A stretch of 32,595 nt of DNA from an uncultured Pelagibacteraceae bacterium (GCA_902626245.1 CACOED010000005.1:1-32595), one strand, 5' to 3'. Positions 21,195 to 31,411 are shown, counted from the stretch's first letter. Numbers and translations are program-made. The notes: generated by a model not told the origin, from the sequence alone.

Positions 21195-22246
21195 TATTTA
21201 AAAATTAATGATTTAAATACTTTTATACTTTGATTTACTTCATTAACATCGTGTATCCTTAATATTTGAATTCCTTGAGTCATTGCGTATAAGCTGGACG
21301 ATATTGTGCCACCTAACCTTTCTTTGCTATCATTTTTTCCAGATAAATCCTTAATAAATCTTTTCCTAGAAGTGCCTAACATTATAGGAAATCCAAGAGA
21401 GTGAAAAATAGAAATGTTATTTATTAAGATCATATTATGTTTCAAGTTTTTACCAAAACCAATTCCTGGATCTAAAATAATATTATTATGCTTAATTCCT
21501 AATGATCTGATTTTTTTTATTTGATTTTCAAAAAAATCATAAATATCCAAAAGAACATTTTTATATTTTGGATTTTTTTGCATATTTTTTGGAGTTCCTT
21601 TCATATGATGAATAACAAAAGAAGTTTTATATTTTTTTAGAACATTAACAGTTTCGGGATCATATTTTAGTCCAGAAACATCATTTATTAAATTTATTCT
21701 ACTCTTTATTCCTTTTTCCATAATCCAACTTTTTCGTGTATCTAAAGATATAAATTTATTTAGTTTTTTAATTTTTTTTAAAGTTTCTCTAATTCTTTTC
21801 CATTCTACTAATTTATTAACATCTTTTGCCCCAGGTCTTGTTGACTCTCCACCTATATCTATAATTGTGCATTCTTTTTTTATTAAATAATCTATATATT
21901 TTAATACAGAGTTTTTTTTATTAAATTTTCCACCGTCTGAAAAACTATCAGGAGTTAAATTAATTACTCCCATTAATAGGGGAAAATTTAAAAAATTAAG
22001 TCCTTTAAACTTTTTTTTTTTAATGATTAGTTTTAGATCTTTTTTAATTTTATTTCTAATATTAAATTTTTGATTTTTTATTTCTTTAATGTGAATTTTT
22101 TTTTTTAATTTTCTACTAATAATCTCTATATTATCAAATGATATTAAACTATTTCCATTTAGTGGTAATGATAGTTTTTTTTTAATTTTTTCTTTTGATG
22201 CTGAACCATAATAAAAATTACACGCTCTTGTGTAATATTTTATCAT
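21194..22246 (-). CDS. folP: Dihydropteroate synthase with an N-terminal extension of about 85 aa
   Basis: LMGVINLTPDSFSDGG, IIDIGGESTRPGA, LINDVSG, IILDPGIGFGKNLKHN, LGTSRKRFI; between ftsH and glmM, the conserved ftsH-folP-glmM order. Confidence 0.94.
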   Translation of the reverse strand: MIKYYTRACNFYYGSASKEKIKKKLSLPLNGNSLISFDNIEIISRKLKKKIHIKEIKNQKFNIRNKIKKDLKLIIKKKKFKGLNFLNFPLLMGVINLTPDSFSDGGKFNKKNSVLKYIDYLIKKECTIIDIGGESTRPGAKDVNKLVEWKRIRETLKKIKKLNKFISLDTRKSWIMEKGIKSRINLINDVSGLKYDPETVNVLKKYKTSFVIHHMKGTPKNMQKNPKYKNVLLDIYDFFENQIKKIRSLGIKHNNIILDPGIGFGKNLKHNMILINNISIFHSLGFPIMLGTSRKRFIKDLSGKNDSKERLGGTISSSLYAMTQGIQILRIHDVNEVNQSIKVFKSLIFK

Positions 22247-22252
22247 TTTAAA

Positions 22253-24157
22253 TTAATGAACTATTTTTGGTTTTAATCCTATCGAACCGAGGGCTGAGGA
22301 GTCTTTATCTTCTTCCACTTTTAAATCTGCTTTATCTGCTGGATATTTATTTTTATTAATAATATTTTCAATTTCTTCACCTGTTAAAGTTTCATAAGTT
22401 AACAAAGCTTTGGCTATTTTATGTAAATCGTCAATTTTGCTTGATAAAATCTGTTTTGCTTGATTGTATCCTTCATCAACTAACTTTCTTATTTCTTTAT
22501 CTATTTTTTGTGCAACTGCTTCTGAAATACTTTGGGTTTGGGTTACCGATCTTCCAAGAAATACTTCTTCTTGATTTTCACCATATTCTACAGGCCCTAA
22601 TTCTTCACTCATACCATATTTTGTAACCATTGCTCTAGCTAACTGTGTTGCTTGATTTATATCTGAACCGCTTCCACCTCCTGCACCAGTAGATATATTA
22701 TCTTTACCAAATATGAGTTCTTCAGCAACTCTTCCACCAAAACAAACTGCTAATCTAGCTTTAAGATATTTAATAGAGTGACCATGTTTATCTCTTTCGG
22801 GTAAATTCATCACCATACCAAGTGCTCTTCCTCTAGGTATAATTGTAGCTTTATGAATAGGATCGTAACTTGGCATATTAAACGAAACTAGAGCATGACC
22901 TCCTTCATGATATGCCGTTAATTTTTTCTCATCTTCAGTCATAACCATTGATCTTCTTTCGGCGCCCATCATAACTTTATCTTTGGCTTCTTCAAATTCT
23001 TGATTAGTGACAATTCTTTTGTTTTTTCTAGCTGCTAATAAAGCTGATTCATTGACTAGGTTTGCTAAATCAGCTCCTGAAAAACCTGGCGTTCCTCTTG
23101 CAACTGTTCTTAAATTAACATCAGGAGCCATTGAAATTTTTTTAGCATGTACTTTGAGAATTTTTTCTCTTCCAAGAATATCTGGATTTGAAACGACAAC
23201 TTGTCTATCAAATCTACCTGGTCTTAAAAGTGCTGGGTCTAAAACATCTGGTCTGTTTGTTGCAGCTATAATAATGACCCCTTCGTTAGTATCAAAACCG
23301 TCCATTTCAACCAATAGCTGATTAAGTGTTTGCTCTCTCTCGTCGTTTCCTCCACCAAGACCTGCTCCTCTACTTCTTCCTACCGCATCAATTTCATCAA
23401 TAAATATTATGCATGGAGAATGTTTTTTTCCTTGTTCAAACATGTCTCTTACTCTCGAAGCTCCAACACCTACAAACATTTCAACAAAGTCTGATCCAGA
23501 TATTGTAAAAAAAGGAACTCTCGCTTCTCCAGCTATTGCTCTTGCTAGCAAGGTTTTTCCAGTTCCAGGAGGACCTACCAATAGACAACCTCTTGGAATT
23601 TTACCTCCAAGTCTACTAAATTTTTTAGGATCCTTTAAAAATTCTACTACTTCTTCTACCTCTTCTTTAGCTTCTTCGACTCCTGCTACATCGTTAAAAG
23701 TTACTTTTCCTTTTAGTTCATTCATCATTTTTGCTTTTGATCTACCAAAGCCCATTGCTCCACCTTTACCACCTTGCATTTGTCTCATAAAAAATATCCA
23801 GACTGCAATAAGTAATAGCATTGGAAACCAAGAAAGTAGAACACCTAAAAGAGAAGGCATTTTTTCCTCTAGAGGAGAAGCTGAAATACTTACTCCTTTA
23901 TTAGATAATTTTTCAATCAAATTAGGATCGTTAGGTGAATAAGTTTTAAATTTTTCACCATTTGAAAAAACACCATTAATGTTATTCCCTTGAATTTCAA
24001 CTTGAACTACTCTTCCATTATCTACCTCAGATAAAAATTCTGAAAATATAATATTATTTTTTTGTGATATTGTACCCTGAGGATTTTTGAACATATTATA
24101 TAGACCTATAGTTAAAAAAACTATTACTGCCCACATAGCTAAATTTTTAAGATTCAT
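22253..24157 (-). CDS. ftsH: ATP-dependent zinc metalloprotease FtsH
   Basis: [23 protein letters not shown]-type Walker [33 protein letters not shown] zinc motif (HExxH), N-terminal TM segments. Confidence 0.98.
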   Translation of the reverse strand: MNLKNLAMWAVIVFLTIGLYNMFKNPQGTISQKNNIIFSEFLSEVDNGRVVQVEIQGNNINGVFSNGEKFKTYSPNDPNLIEKLSNKGVSISASPLEEKMPSLLGVLLSWFPMLLLIAVWIFFMRQMQGGKGGAMGFGRSKAKMMNELKGKVTFNDVAGVEEAKEEVEEVVEFLKDPKKFSRLGGKIPRGCLLVGPPGTGKTLLARAIAGEARVPFFTISGSDFVEMFVGVGASRVRDMFEQGKKHSPCIIFIDEIDAVGRSRGAGLGGGNDEREQTLNQLLVEMDGFDTNEGVIIIAATNRPDVLDPALLRPGRFDRQVVVSNPDILGREKILKVHAKKISMAPDVNLRTVARGTPGFSGADLANLVNESALLAARKNKRIVTNQEFEEAKDKVMMGAERRSMVMTEDEKKLTAYHEGGHALVSFNMPSYDPIHKATIIPRGRALGMVMNLPERDKHGHSIKYLKARLAVCFGGRVAEELIFGKDNISTGAGGGSGSDINQATQLARAMVTKYGMSEELGPVEYGENQEEVFLGRSVTQTQSISEAVAQKIDKEIRKLVDEGYNQAKQILSSKIDDLHKIAKALLTYETLTGEEIENIINKNKYPADKADLKVEEDKDSSALGSIGLKPKIVH

Positions 24158-24181
24158 GCCTATAAAGTAAGAATTATTACA

Positions 24182-24201
24182 AATTTAACAAGTGTTAAAT
24201 T
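24182..24201. promoter_or_regulatory. Perfect 20-bp palindrome with 2-nt centre upstream of ftsH
   Basis: AATTTAACA-AG-TGTTAAATT; 9-bp arms in the tilS-ftsH intergenic gap. Confidence 0.5.
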
Positions 24202-24221
24202 GTTGCAAAAGTGTCCTTTTT

Positions 24222-25265
24222 TCATTTTTCTCTGTAAATAATAAAAGAATTATTGATTTTTTCCAATATACATCCAGAAATATTAATTTTTTTGATCTCG
24301 CCTGATTTGAATTTAAATAATAATTGACTAATACTTTTGCCTCTTGGAGGGTAATGTTTAGTACCAATTTTTGTAATTAATTCAATTAAAGATCTAAACA
24401 TAATTTCATGAGGTTGGTTAAAAAAATTACTATTTAAAATATAATGCCTTTTTTTTCTTAAATATTTCGAATTTGATTTAATATTTTCATAAACATAATA
24501 GTTAATTGTCTGATTTGAGTCGCTTAGATTATTAATTGTCAATCTTAATTTTTTAAAGTCCATACCTTCTTTTTTTAAATTATCTATCAAATTCCTAATT
24601 CTTATCCTTTTAAAATCAGTATTTTTATTTGATGGATCTTCAAATTTAAATTTAAATACTCTCGTAGATATAAAATCTAAATCTTTTTTAGTAAAATCAA
24701 TAAGTGGCCTAAAAATTTTAAATTCATCATCATAATTAGTAATAAATTTATTAAAAGAAACTAAACCTTTAAGGCCTGATCCTCTGAGTAATCTGATAAT
24801 AAAATTTTCATACAAATCATCAAGATGATGAGCAACAAAAATTAAATTACTTCTATCATTTAAGCATTCTTTTCTAATTAATTCGTATCTTTTAAATCTA
24901 GCGATAGATTGAATATTAGATTTAGGTTTTTTACCATTCCAATTTAATATCTTGCAATCAATATCAAATTTTTTTAACAATATTTTTAAATTTTTTGCTT
25001 CTAAAGATGAGTCTTTTCTAAGCTTATGATTAACATGATAATATTTCACTTTTACGTTGTTAGATATTGAATAACATTTAGATAGGTATGCTAAAGCTAA
25101 GCTATCTGACCCTCCTGAAACAGCTACTGAAAAATTTAATTTATTTAAATTTAATTTGTTAAAATTTTGAAATTTTTTATAAATTTTACTAATTATTGGA
25201 TTTTTTAGATGAATTAATAATTTGTTATGAATTTTCTTTTTTGCACTCAAACTTTTTTTCTTCAT
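24222..25265 (-). CDS. tilS: tRNA(Ile)-lysidine synthase (start probably at MKKKSLS, 25265, or later)
   Basis: FSVAVSGGSDSLALAYLS PP-loop, YHVNHKLRKDSSLEA, FVAHHLDDLYENFIIRLLRGSGLKGL. The track start at 25319 lies further inside cpoB. Confidence 0.9.
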   Translation of the reverse strand: MKKKSLSAKKKIHNKLLIHLKNPIISKIYKKFQNFNKLNLNKLNFSVAVSGGSDSLALAYLSKCYSISNNVKVKYYHVNHKLRKDSSLEAKNLKILLKKFDIDCKILNWNGKKPKSNIQSIARFKRYELIRKECLNDRSNLIFVAHHLDDLYENFIIRLLRGSGLKGLVSFNKFITNYDDEFKIFRPLIDFTKKDLDFISTRVFKFKFEDPSNKNTDFKRIRIRNLIDNLKKEGMDFKKLRLTINNLSDSNQTINYYVYENIKSNSKYLRKKRHYILNSNFFNQPHEIMFRSLIELITKIGTKHYPPRGKSISQLLFKFKSGEIKKINISGCILEKINNSFIIYREK

Positions 25266-26223
25266 ATTTTGCTTTTTGAAGAACAGATTGATTTGCTTTA
25301 GGATATTGTTTCTGAACACCAGTAATCATTAAGCAACCCTGATCTTTTTCCCCTATTTGAACCAATGATACTCCAAGTTTTAATAAATTTATAGGAGCCT
25401 TTTCACTTTTTGGATATTTTTGGTAACCTTCAAGGTATGCAGAAGCAGCATCAGTGTATAATTGTCTGATTCTAAAAGTTTCAGCATACCAATATTGTGC
25501 ATTTCCTGCAAGATCGTGATCTGGATTTACAATAACAAACTCTCTAAACGCTCTTTCAGCTGTATTATAATCTCCTACTTTTAATAAGCTTGTCGCAAAC
25601 TCATATTGTTCTTCAATAGTTGTGTCCGGTAATATTTTTTCCTCTGTTTGAAATGTTTCAGTAACTACTGTTGAAGTTGTTTCAATCGATTGAGTTAATT
25701 GATTTTCTGAATTTGTTTCTGAATCTTTATAAGAAATTGATCCTAAATCTTGTGGTTGAGATGATCCAGGAAGAATTTTTTCATTATTTTCATTAGTTAA
25801 TGTAGAAACTTGATTGTTATCGATTTCATTAACTGATTGCCCATTTTCTAATTGCTGAAACCTTAGTTGGTTATCTGCTTGCACTTTTGATAATCTTGAA
25901 GATAACTTATCTATTTTAAAATTTATTTCCTCAAATTTATTTGTTAATTCCTGAAATTGCTTTTCAATTTCAGATAATTTAAGTAAATGTCTAGTAAGAA
26001 CTTCTTCTGAATTCTGGTCCATTTTACTAGACGTCTCTGTAGTTAGTTCGTCAGATGAAAAATCATCGGAATAGACTGCTCTTTCTAAAGTTTTTAAATC
26101 TTTTTGAATTAATTTTATAACTTCATTTAAATTATGGTTGTCGGAAAATACAATATTTGGAAAATTTATTGTTGCTATTGTTAATATAAATAAACAAAAA
26201 AAATTTTTTATTTTTAACATCAA
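25225..26223 (-). CDS. cpoB: Tol-Pal system protein CpoB/YbgF (TPR, periplasmic)
   Basis: N-terminal signal peptide, coiled-coil segment, C-terminal TPR-like EEQYEFATSLLKVGDYNTAERAFREFVIVNPDHDLAGNAQYWYAETF; downstream of pal. Confidence 0.92.
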   Translation of the reverse strand: MMLKIKNFFCLFILTIATINFPNIVFSDNHNLNEVIKLIQKDLKTLERAVYSDDFSSDELTTETSSKMDQNSEEVLTRHLLKLSEIEKQFQELTNKFEEINFKIDKLSSRLSKVQADNQLRFQQLENGQSVNEIDNNQVSTLTNENNEKILPGSSQPQDLGSISYKDSETNSENQLTQSIETTSTVVTETFQTEEKILPDTTIEEQYEFATSLLKVGDYNTAERAFREFVIVNPDHDLAGNAQYWYAETFRIRQLYTDAASAYLEGYQKYPKSEKAPINLLKLGVSLVQIGEKDQGCLMITGVQKQYPKANQSVLQKAKYEEKKFECKKENS

Positions 26224-26249
26224 TTTATTTGTAGTTATAATGATGGCAA

Positions 26250-26290
26250 AAAAAAGACCCTATAAACCAAAAATCGTTTAAAGGGTCTTT
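26250..26290 (-). terminator. Rho-independent terminator/attenuator between pal and cpoB
   Basis: Minus-strand AAAGACCCTTTAAAC-GATTTTTG-GTTTATAGGGTCTTT followed by a T run; 15-nt arms (26253-26267 and 26276-26290) with a single mismatch. Confidence 0.85.
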
Positions 26291-26307
26291 AAATTTAATA
26301 ATATTTA

Positions 26308-26793
26308 TTAGTTAGCTTTAACTGTAACTGATCTTCTATTTTTTGACCATGCTAAAGGATTAGATCCCGAGTCTACCGGTCTCTCTTTTCCATAGCTGAT
26401 TACAGAAATTCTGCTCGAAGAAATTCCATAAGTCATTAAATAATCTTTTGCAGCATTTGCTCTTCTTTCACCCAACGCTAAGTTATATTCTCGCGTTCCT
26501 CTCTCGTCAGCATGTCCTTCTAGTACAATAGTTATTTCAGAATTTTTTCTTAACCAAGATGCTTGTTTTCTTAAAGTTTCTCTAGAAGCAGTTGTTAGAA
26601 CTGATTCATTTGTTGCAAAGAAAACTCTGTCGGGAACACCGTCAGCTAAATATTCAACTGTATCAGTACCCATATATACGTCACCTTGAATTTGTGAATC
26701 TATTTTTTTGGCTGTTTGTGTAGCACAAGCTGATAAAACAAAACCTAAAAAAATTATCAAAAATATGTTTTTGTAAATTTTCCCTAAATTCAT
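26308..26793 (-). CDS. pal: Peptidoglycan-associated lipoprotein Pal
   Basis: Lipobox LSAC, OmpA-like ITIVLEGHADERGTREYNLALGERRANAAKDYLMTYGI; strong AAGGAG SD 5 nt before the ATG (26799-26804). Confidence 0.97.
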   Translation of the reverse strand: MNLGKIYKNIFLIIFLGFVLSACATQTAKKIDSQIQGDVYMGTDTVEYLADGVPDRVFFATNESVLTTASRETLRKQASWLRKNSEITIVLEGHADERGTREYNLALGERRANAAKDYLMTYGISSSRISVISYGKERPVDSGSNPLAWSKNRRSVTVKAN

Positions 26794-26883
26794 TTCTGCT
26801 CCTTAAATCTGTTTATTTTAACTTTTTCACAACTAAATAGATCTTACAAGCCTAAAAATCAATATATTTTATTAAAAAAACTG

Positions 26884-28230
26884 CTAATTACTTAATAAAG
26901 ACGACCAAGATGGGTCGGAAGCGTCAGTTTCGGTCTCTACAAGTCTTTCATTGTAACCGGTTAAATCAATCGACCAAAGCTTTGCTGAAAAACCTTCCCC
27001 TTTACTATCAGTTTTTGTTTCTCTGTAAAATATTAAAACTCTACCATTAGGTGACCATGAGGGAGCTTCTTGGTAAAAATTTTCTGTTAATAGTCTCTCA
27101 CCTTTTCCATCTATTCTCATTACTCCAATATAAAATTTTCCTTTATGAAGTTTTGTAAATGCTATTAAATCTCCTCTTGGCGACCATACAGGTGTTCCGT
27201 ATAAGCCATTTCCAAAAGAAATCCTTTTAACATTTTTTCCATTACTTTCCATAATATAAATTTGTTGGTAACCACTTCTATCTGAATTAAAAGCGATATA
27301 TTTTCCATCTGGAGAATATGATGGTGAAGTATCAATAGAAGGATGATTAGTAATTTTTTCTACAATTCTACTTTCCAAGTCCATCGTATAAATATCAGAA
27401 TTTCCATCCTTTGCAAAACTCATAATTATTTTTTTACCATCTGGAGAAAATCTAGGAGCAAAAGTCATTCCAGCAAAATCTCCGACGACTTCTTGTATTC
27501 CAGTTTCAATATCTAATAAATAAACTCTCGGTAAATTTTTAAAGTATGACAAATAAGTAACCATTTGATTTGTTGGATTAAATCTAGGTGTTAAAACTAA
27601 TTCATTTCCTAAAGTTAAATATTTTGTATTAAAACCATCTTGATCCATTATTGCTAATTTTTTTATCCTTTGAGTTTTAGGGCCTTCTTCAGATACATAA
27701 ATTATTCTTGTGTCAAAATATCCTTTTTCACCAGTTAACCTCTCATAAACTTTATCTGAAATAATGTGGCCAACTCTTCTCCAGTTTTTAGGAACAGTTG
27801 TAAAAGCTAGTGCTAAAATTTCTTTTGCAGCTAAAACATCCCACAATCTAAACTCTACTCTAAGTTTATCGTCTTGAAGTTTTACTTTTCCAGTAATTAA
27901 AGCTTGAGCTTTAATTAAAGCCCAATCCTCAAATCTTGGTTTCAAATGTGCAATATCTGGTTTTTGTAAAAAAGCTTCTTTATCTAAAGGATTAAATAAA
28001 CCAGACTTTTTTAAGTTATTTTCTACGATTTTAGAAATTTCTAATCCAAGATCATTTATTTTAAGCTTTTTTTTTAAATTTTTCTTATCATCTTCAGTTG
28101 ATGCTAAAGATGATACTGCTAATGGTAAAGGATTTAAGTTACCTCTTGTTATATCAATTTCAATTAACGCTAAAGACTTTAAAGGAAAGGAAAATAATAT
28201 AATAATTATTAATAAACTTTTTTTTATCAT
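26884..28230 (-). CDS. tolB: Tol-Pal system beta-propeller protein TolB
   Basis: Repeated propeller motifs [58 protein letters not shown]; signal peptide. Confidence 0.97.
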   Translation of the reverse strand: MIKKSLLIIIILFSFPLKSLALIEIDITRGNLNPLPLAVSSLASTEDDKKNLKKKLKINDLGLEISKIVENNLKKSGLFNPLDKEAFLQKPDIAHLKPRFEDWALIKAQALITGKVKLQDDKLRVEFRLWDVLAAKEILALAFTTVPKNWRRVGHIISDKVYERLTGEKGYFDTRIIYVSEEGPKTQRIKKLAIMDQDGFNTKYLTLGNELVLTPRFNPTNQMVTYLSYFKNLPRVYLLDIETGIQEVVGDFAGMTFAPRFSPDGKKIIMSFAKDGNSDIYTMDLESRIVEKITNHPSIDTSPSYSPDGKYIAFNSDRSGYQQIYIMESNGKNVKRISFGNGLYGTPVWSPRGDLIAFTKLHKGKFYIGVMRIDGKGERLLTENFYQEAPSWSPNGRVLIFYRETKTDSKGEGFSAKLWSIDLTGYNERLVETETDASDPSWSSLLSN

Positions 28231-29036
28231 CCTTCTAACATCTCCCTCGCATCAAAATTTAATTGCAAATCTTTCCATCTTTCATATCCAGTTGTGGGTA
28301 CTCTTAATGGTTGACATAATTGTACTGCTCTCAATGCACTTTCGGCTAACACTTTATAAAAAGCTTGCCCAGGTTTGTTCATTCTATTATGGTCTAAAAT
28401 TTCTGTTTTAATCACTGATCCATCTGGTTTTAATTTTAATTTTATTCGTACAAGTAAATTCTCATTATATGGTAAACCTAAAGGTATACTCCAACAACCA
28501 AAAATTTGAGCTTTTAAGGCATCTTCTTCATTTAAGGTTAACCCTGATAAATTCATACTAGGATCTTGAGACTGGCTCACTTTATCAAGCTTTTTAGTTG
28601 TTTCTGCCAAATCTTCTTTTGATTTATCAATTAATGCTGCGATTGTATTGGGATCAAACATTTCATCTTTTTCAAATTCAGAAACTTGTTTAATTTCATC
28701 ATCTATTTTTTCAGGGTTTTGCTTTTTTTCCTCAATTTTTTTTACTTTTTCTTCTTTCTGGTTAGGTAACGGAACTGAATCCGGCTTTTCTTTTTTTATC
28801 TTTTTTGGTGGCGCCTGTTCAGACACTAACTTCTCCTGTTTTTTTTTAACTTCTTCAATTATTTTTTTTGCCTTAGGGGCAAATGGAATATTCGTTTGGT
28901 CAGTAATTTGTATCAATTCAACTGAAATAATAGGTGGTAACTCAATTGGTTTTTTTGTAAGAAAAGGAAGGCTTAATGTTGCAATAAATATTAACATTAC
29001 ATGTAAAGTTGATGAAATTGCAATATTCTTGTACAC
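28227..29036 (-). CDS. tolA: TolA/TonB-like cell envelope protein
   Basis: N-terminal TM, Lys/Glu/Pro-rich middle, C-terminal [29 protein letters not shown]; between tolR and tolB. Confidence 0.85.
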   Translation of the reverse strand: MYKNIAISSTLHVMLIFIATLSLPFLTKKPIELPPIISVELIQITDQTNIPFAPKAKKIIEEVKKKQEKLVSEQAPPKKIKKEKPDSVPLPNQKEEKVKKIEEKKQNPEKIDDEIKQVSEFEKDEMFDPNTIAALIDKSKEDLAETTKKLDKVSQSQDPSMNLSGLTLNEEDALKAQIFGCWSIPLGLPYNENLLVRIKLKLKPDGSVIKTEILDHNRMNKPGQAFYKVLAESALRAVQLCQPLRVPTTGYERWKDLQLNFDAREMLEG

Positions 29037-29038
29037 AC

Positions 29039-29455
29039 TTATCTTTCTTTATAGGGTTCTGAAATTAGAGCAACTTTAGTAAAGCCTGAACCTGATAACA
29101 TTCCCATGATTTCTAAAACTCTTCCGTAATTAATTGTTTTATCTCCTCTTACATAAATTCTTGTATCAGTTCTATTTTTAGAAACTGCTAATATCTTTGC
29201 AATAATTTTATCGTATTCTACTTTTGACTCTTGAATAAAAATTTCTCCCTTTGAATTAATTGTAAGTGTAAGTGGTTCTTGTTCCTCTGGTAAAGAGTCT
29301 GCAGAACTTTCTGGTAAATCAACTTGAACACCAACTGTAAGTAAAGGAGCTGTAACCATAAAAATAATTAACAAAACTAACATGACATCAACAAATGGAG
29401 TTACATTTATTTCACTCATTGGTTCTCTTGATGAACTTTTTAATTTAAATGCCAT
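29039..29455 (-). CDS. tolR: Biopolymer transport protein TolR/ExbD
   Basis: MSEINVTPFVDVMLVLLIIFMVTAPLLTVGVQVDLP. Confidence 0.96.
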   Translation of the reverse strand: MAFKLKSSSREPMSEINVTPFVDVMLVLLIIFMVTAPLLTVGVQVDLPESSADSLPEEQEPLTLTINSKGEIFIQESKVEYDKIIAKILAVSKNRTDTRIYVRGDKTINYGRVLEIMGMLSGSGFTKVALISEPYKER

Positions 29456-29458
29456 TAA

Positions 29459-30133
29459 TTAAATTATCGATATAAACCTCTTAGAAAAAGATTCCAATTT
29501 TTGAGAATATTTCTTTGAGTCGCTACTGAATTTATTGTAAGCAACAACGGCAGGGATTGCTGCCAACAATCCAAGTGCAGTTGCAAATAAAGCTTCTGCT
29601 ATACCTGGCGCAACTATTGCTAAACTTGTATTTCTAGAAATAGCAATAGATTGGAAAGAATTCATAATTCCCCAAACTGTTCCAAATAATCCAATGAAAG
29701 GAGCAGTGGAACCAACGGTTGCCAAAAAAGTATAGCTTTTTTCAATTCTATTCATTTGTTTTTCAATGCTAACTTCCAACATACTTTCTAAACGATTCGA
29801 CAAATTAGATTTTGATTTTGACTTAACTATAACTTGCATTGTATCCTTAAATACGTTTGCCATTGGATCTTCAATGTTTTGCGGTAAGTTATTATAAAAA
29901 GACTCAGCTGATTTTGATTTCCAAAATTTATTTTCAAACTCTTCTGAAGTTTTATTAATTTCTTTAAAAAGCCTATATTTTTCTATTATTAATGCCCAAG
30001 AATATATTGAAGATGCAATTAGAATTATAATTACAGATTTTACAATTACATCAGCTCTTATAAACAAATTTATAATTGAAAAATCAGCATTACTTGCAAG
30101 GCCAACTGCTTGAGATGTTATATCTGCTTCCAT
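29459..30133 (-). CDS. tolQ: TolQ/ExbB proton channel protein
   Basis: LATVGSTAPFIGLFGTVWGIMNSFQSIA, VAPGIAEALFATALGLLAAIPAVVAYN. Confidence 0.96.
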   Translation of the reverse strand: MEADITSQAVGLASNADFSIINLFIRADVIVKSVIIILIASSIYSWALIIEKYRLFKEINKTSEEFENKFWKSKSAESFYNNLPQNIEDPMANVFKDTMQVIVKSKSKSNLSNRLESMLEVSIEKQMNRIEKSYTFLATVGSTAPFIGLFGTVWGIMNSFQSIAISRNTSLAIVAPGIAEALFATALGLLAAIPAVVAYNKFSSDSKKYSQKLESFSKRFISII

Positions 30134-30187
30134 TATGTGTGTTTCACACTAAAATGTGTCATCAATTTGTCCTTGGGACATACTCAA

Positions 30188-30682
30188 TTAATCTGATTTA
30201 TCGTAGGTATTGTAAAAAAAACTAGCAATTAACACTGCATCAGCTTTATTTGAGTCTTTTTTTCTGGAAAGTTCAGATGATATATAAGGAAAAATTTCAA
30301 TAACTTTTGTTCTACTGGCATCTTTTTCTGTTTTAATTAAGCCAAAGTATTTTTTCCATTTTGCCGGTCTAATAAAAAACATAGACAATTGCATCGCTGA
30401 ACATATTCCTTTTATAACTCCAAAAGATTGGCCAAAATTAAACATACTTGTAACTCCTTGACCTGGCATAGCTGAAACTTGTTCGATAACTACAAATATA
30501 TCTTTTTTTTTAAAGTTATTAACTCTTTTAATTATTTCATTATAGGTTTGAGGGCCATTTATTTGCCTTTTATTTTTTTTTCCGTCAGCCATGACTGGCA
30601 TATTAATTATTTCTTTAACTTGTCCATATTCAAAAAAACAAATTGCTCCTGAAATTCCTGGGTCTATTCCTATAATTAGCAT
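30188..30682 (-). CDS. RuvC-like Holliday junction resolvase, divergent (phage-type) subfamily
   Basis: N-terminal IIGIDPGISGAI, VVIEQVSAMPGQGVTSMFNFGQSFGVIKGI, C-terminal NKADAVLIA: RNase H-fold acidic residues, but without the canonical RuvC central signature. Confidence 0.8.
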   Translation of the reverse strand: MLIIGIDPGISGAICFFEYGQVKEIINMPVMADGKKNKRQINGPQTYNEIIKRVNNFKKKDIFVVIEQVSAMPGQGVTSMFNFGQSFGVIKGICSAMQLSMFFIRPAKWKKYFGLIKTEKDASRTKVIEIFPYISSELSRKKDSNKADAVLIASFFYNTYDKSD

Positions 30683-30691
30683 TATTTTTAT

Positions 30692-31408
30692 TTATAATTT
30701 TGCATTAGTATAAACACTTTGTACATCATCATCTTCATCTAATATTGATAAAAAATTTATTATTTCTTCTTTTTCTACAGAAGATACTTCTTTTTTATTT
30801 AATGGTATCCATTCAATTTCAGTAGATATGAAATTATTAACACTTTTTTCCAATTTTTTTTTTACATTATATATTTCATTCTTATCACACTGAATCTCAT
30901 GAAAATATTCATTTGAAAAACATTCGTTTGCTCCAGAGTAAATTGTTAAATCTAATATTTTATCCTCTGATGCTTCTGATTTTTCAATTTTAATAACTCC
31001 TAGTTGTTGAAAATTATGAGAAGCTGATCCCTGTGTTCCTAAATTTCCACCATTTTTTTGAAAAATAGTTCTTAAATTTGACGCTGTTCTATTTTTATTA
31101 TTTGTTAGAGTTTCTACTATAACTGCAATTTTCTTTGGTCCAAAACCTTCATATCTAATATTTTCATAATTTAAATCGGTATTATTTTCTGATTTTTCTA
31201 TTGCTCTCTCAATATTATCTTTGGGCATATTTGATGATCTTGCAGATTGAATTGCTGACCTTAATCTCGCATTCATATCTGGGTTTTTATCACCTAATTT
31301 TGCTGCAACAGTAATTTCTCTAGAAAGTTTAGAAAAAAGATTTGAGCGTGCCTTATCTGCTTTTCCTTTTTTATGTTTAATTCCAGCCCAGTGAGAATGT
31401 CCTGCCAT
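30692..31408 (-). CDS. yebC: YebC/PmpR family protein
   Basis: MAGHSHWAGIKHKKGKADKARSNLFSKLSREITVAAKLG, MPKDNIERAIEK, YEGFGPKKIAVIVETLTNNKNRT. Confidence 0.97.
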   Translation of the reverse strand: MAGHSHWAGIKHKKGKADKARSNLFSKLSREITVAAKLGDKNPDMNARLRSAIQSARSSNMPKDNIERAIEKSENNTDLNYENIRYEGFGPKKIAVIVETLTNNKNRTASNLRTIFQKNGGNLGTQGSASHNFQQLGVIKIEKSEASEDKILDLTIYSGANECFSNEYFHEIQCDKNEIYNVKKKLEKSVNNFISTEIEWIPLNKKEVSSVEKEEIINFLSILDEDDDVQSVYTNAKL

Positions 31409-31411
31409 AAA

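Noticed and set aside
22441-22626. 61-aa Leu-rich plus-strand ORF
   Set aside because: Antisense to the ftsH C-terminal region.
23007-23321. 104-aa plus-strand ORF antisense to ftsH
   Set aside because: Shadow of conserved ftsH AAA+ sequence; no supporting motif.
23409-23942. 177-aa plus-strand ORF antisense to ftsH
   Set aside because: Wholly inside a strongly conserved ftsH; no recognisable domain; typical shadow ORF.
24185-24367. 60-aa minus ORF overlapping tilS
   Set aside because: Out of frame within the tilS 3' end; no homology recognised.
28648-29079. 143-aa Ser/Phe-rich plus-strand ORF antisense to tolA/tolR
   Set aside because: Composition is the mirror of the Lys/Glu-rich TolA linker; not an independent gene.
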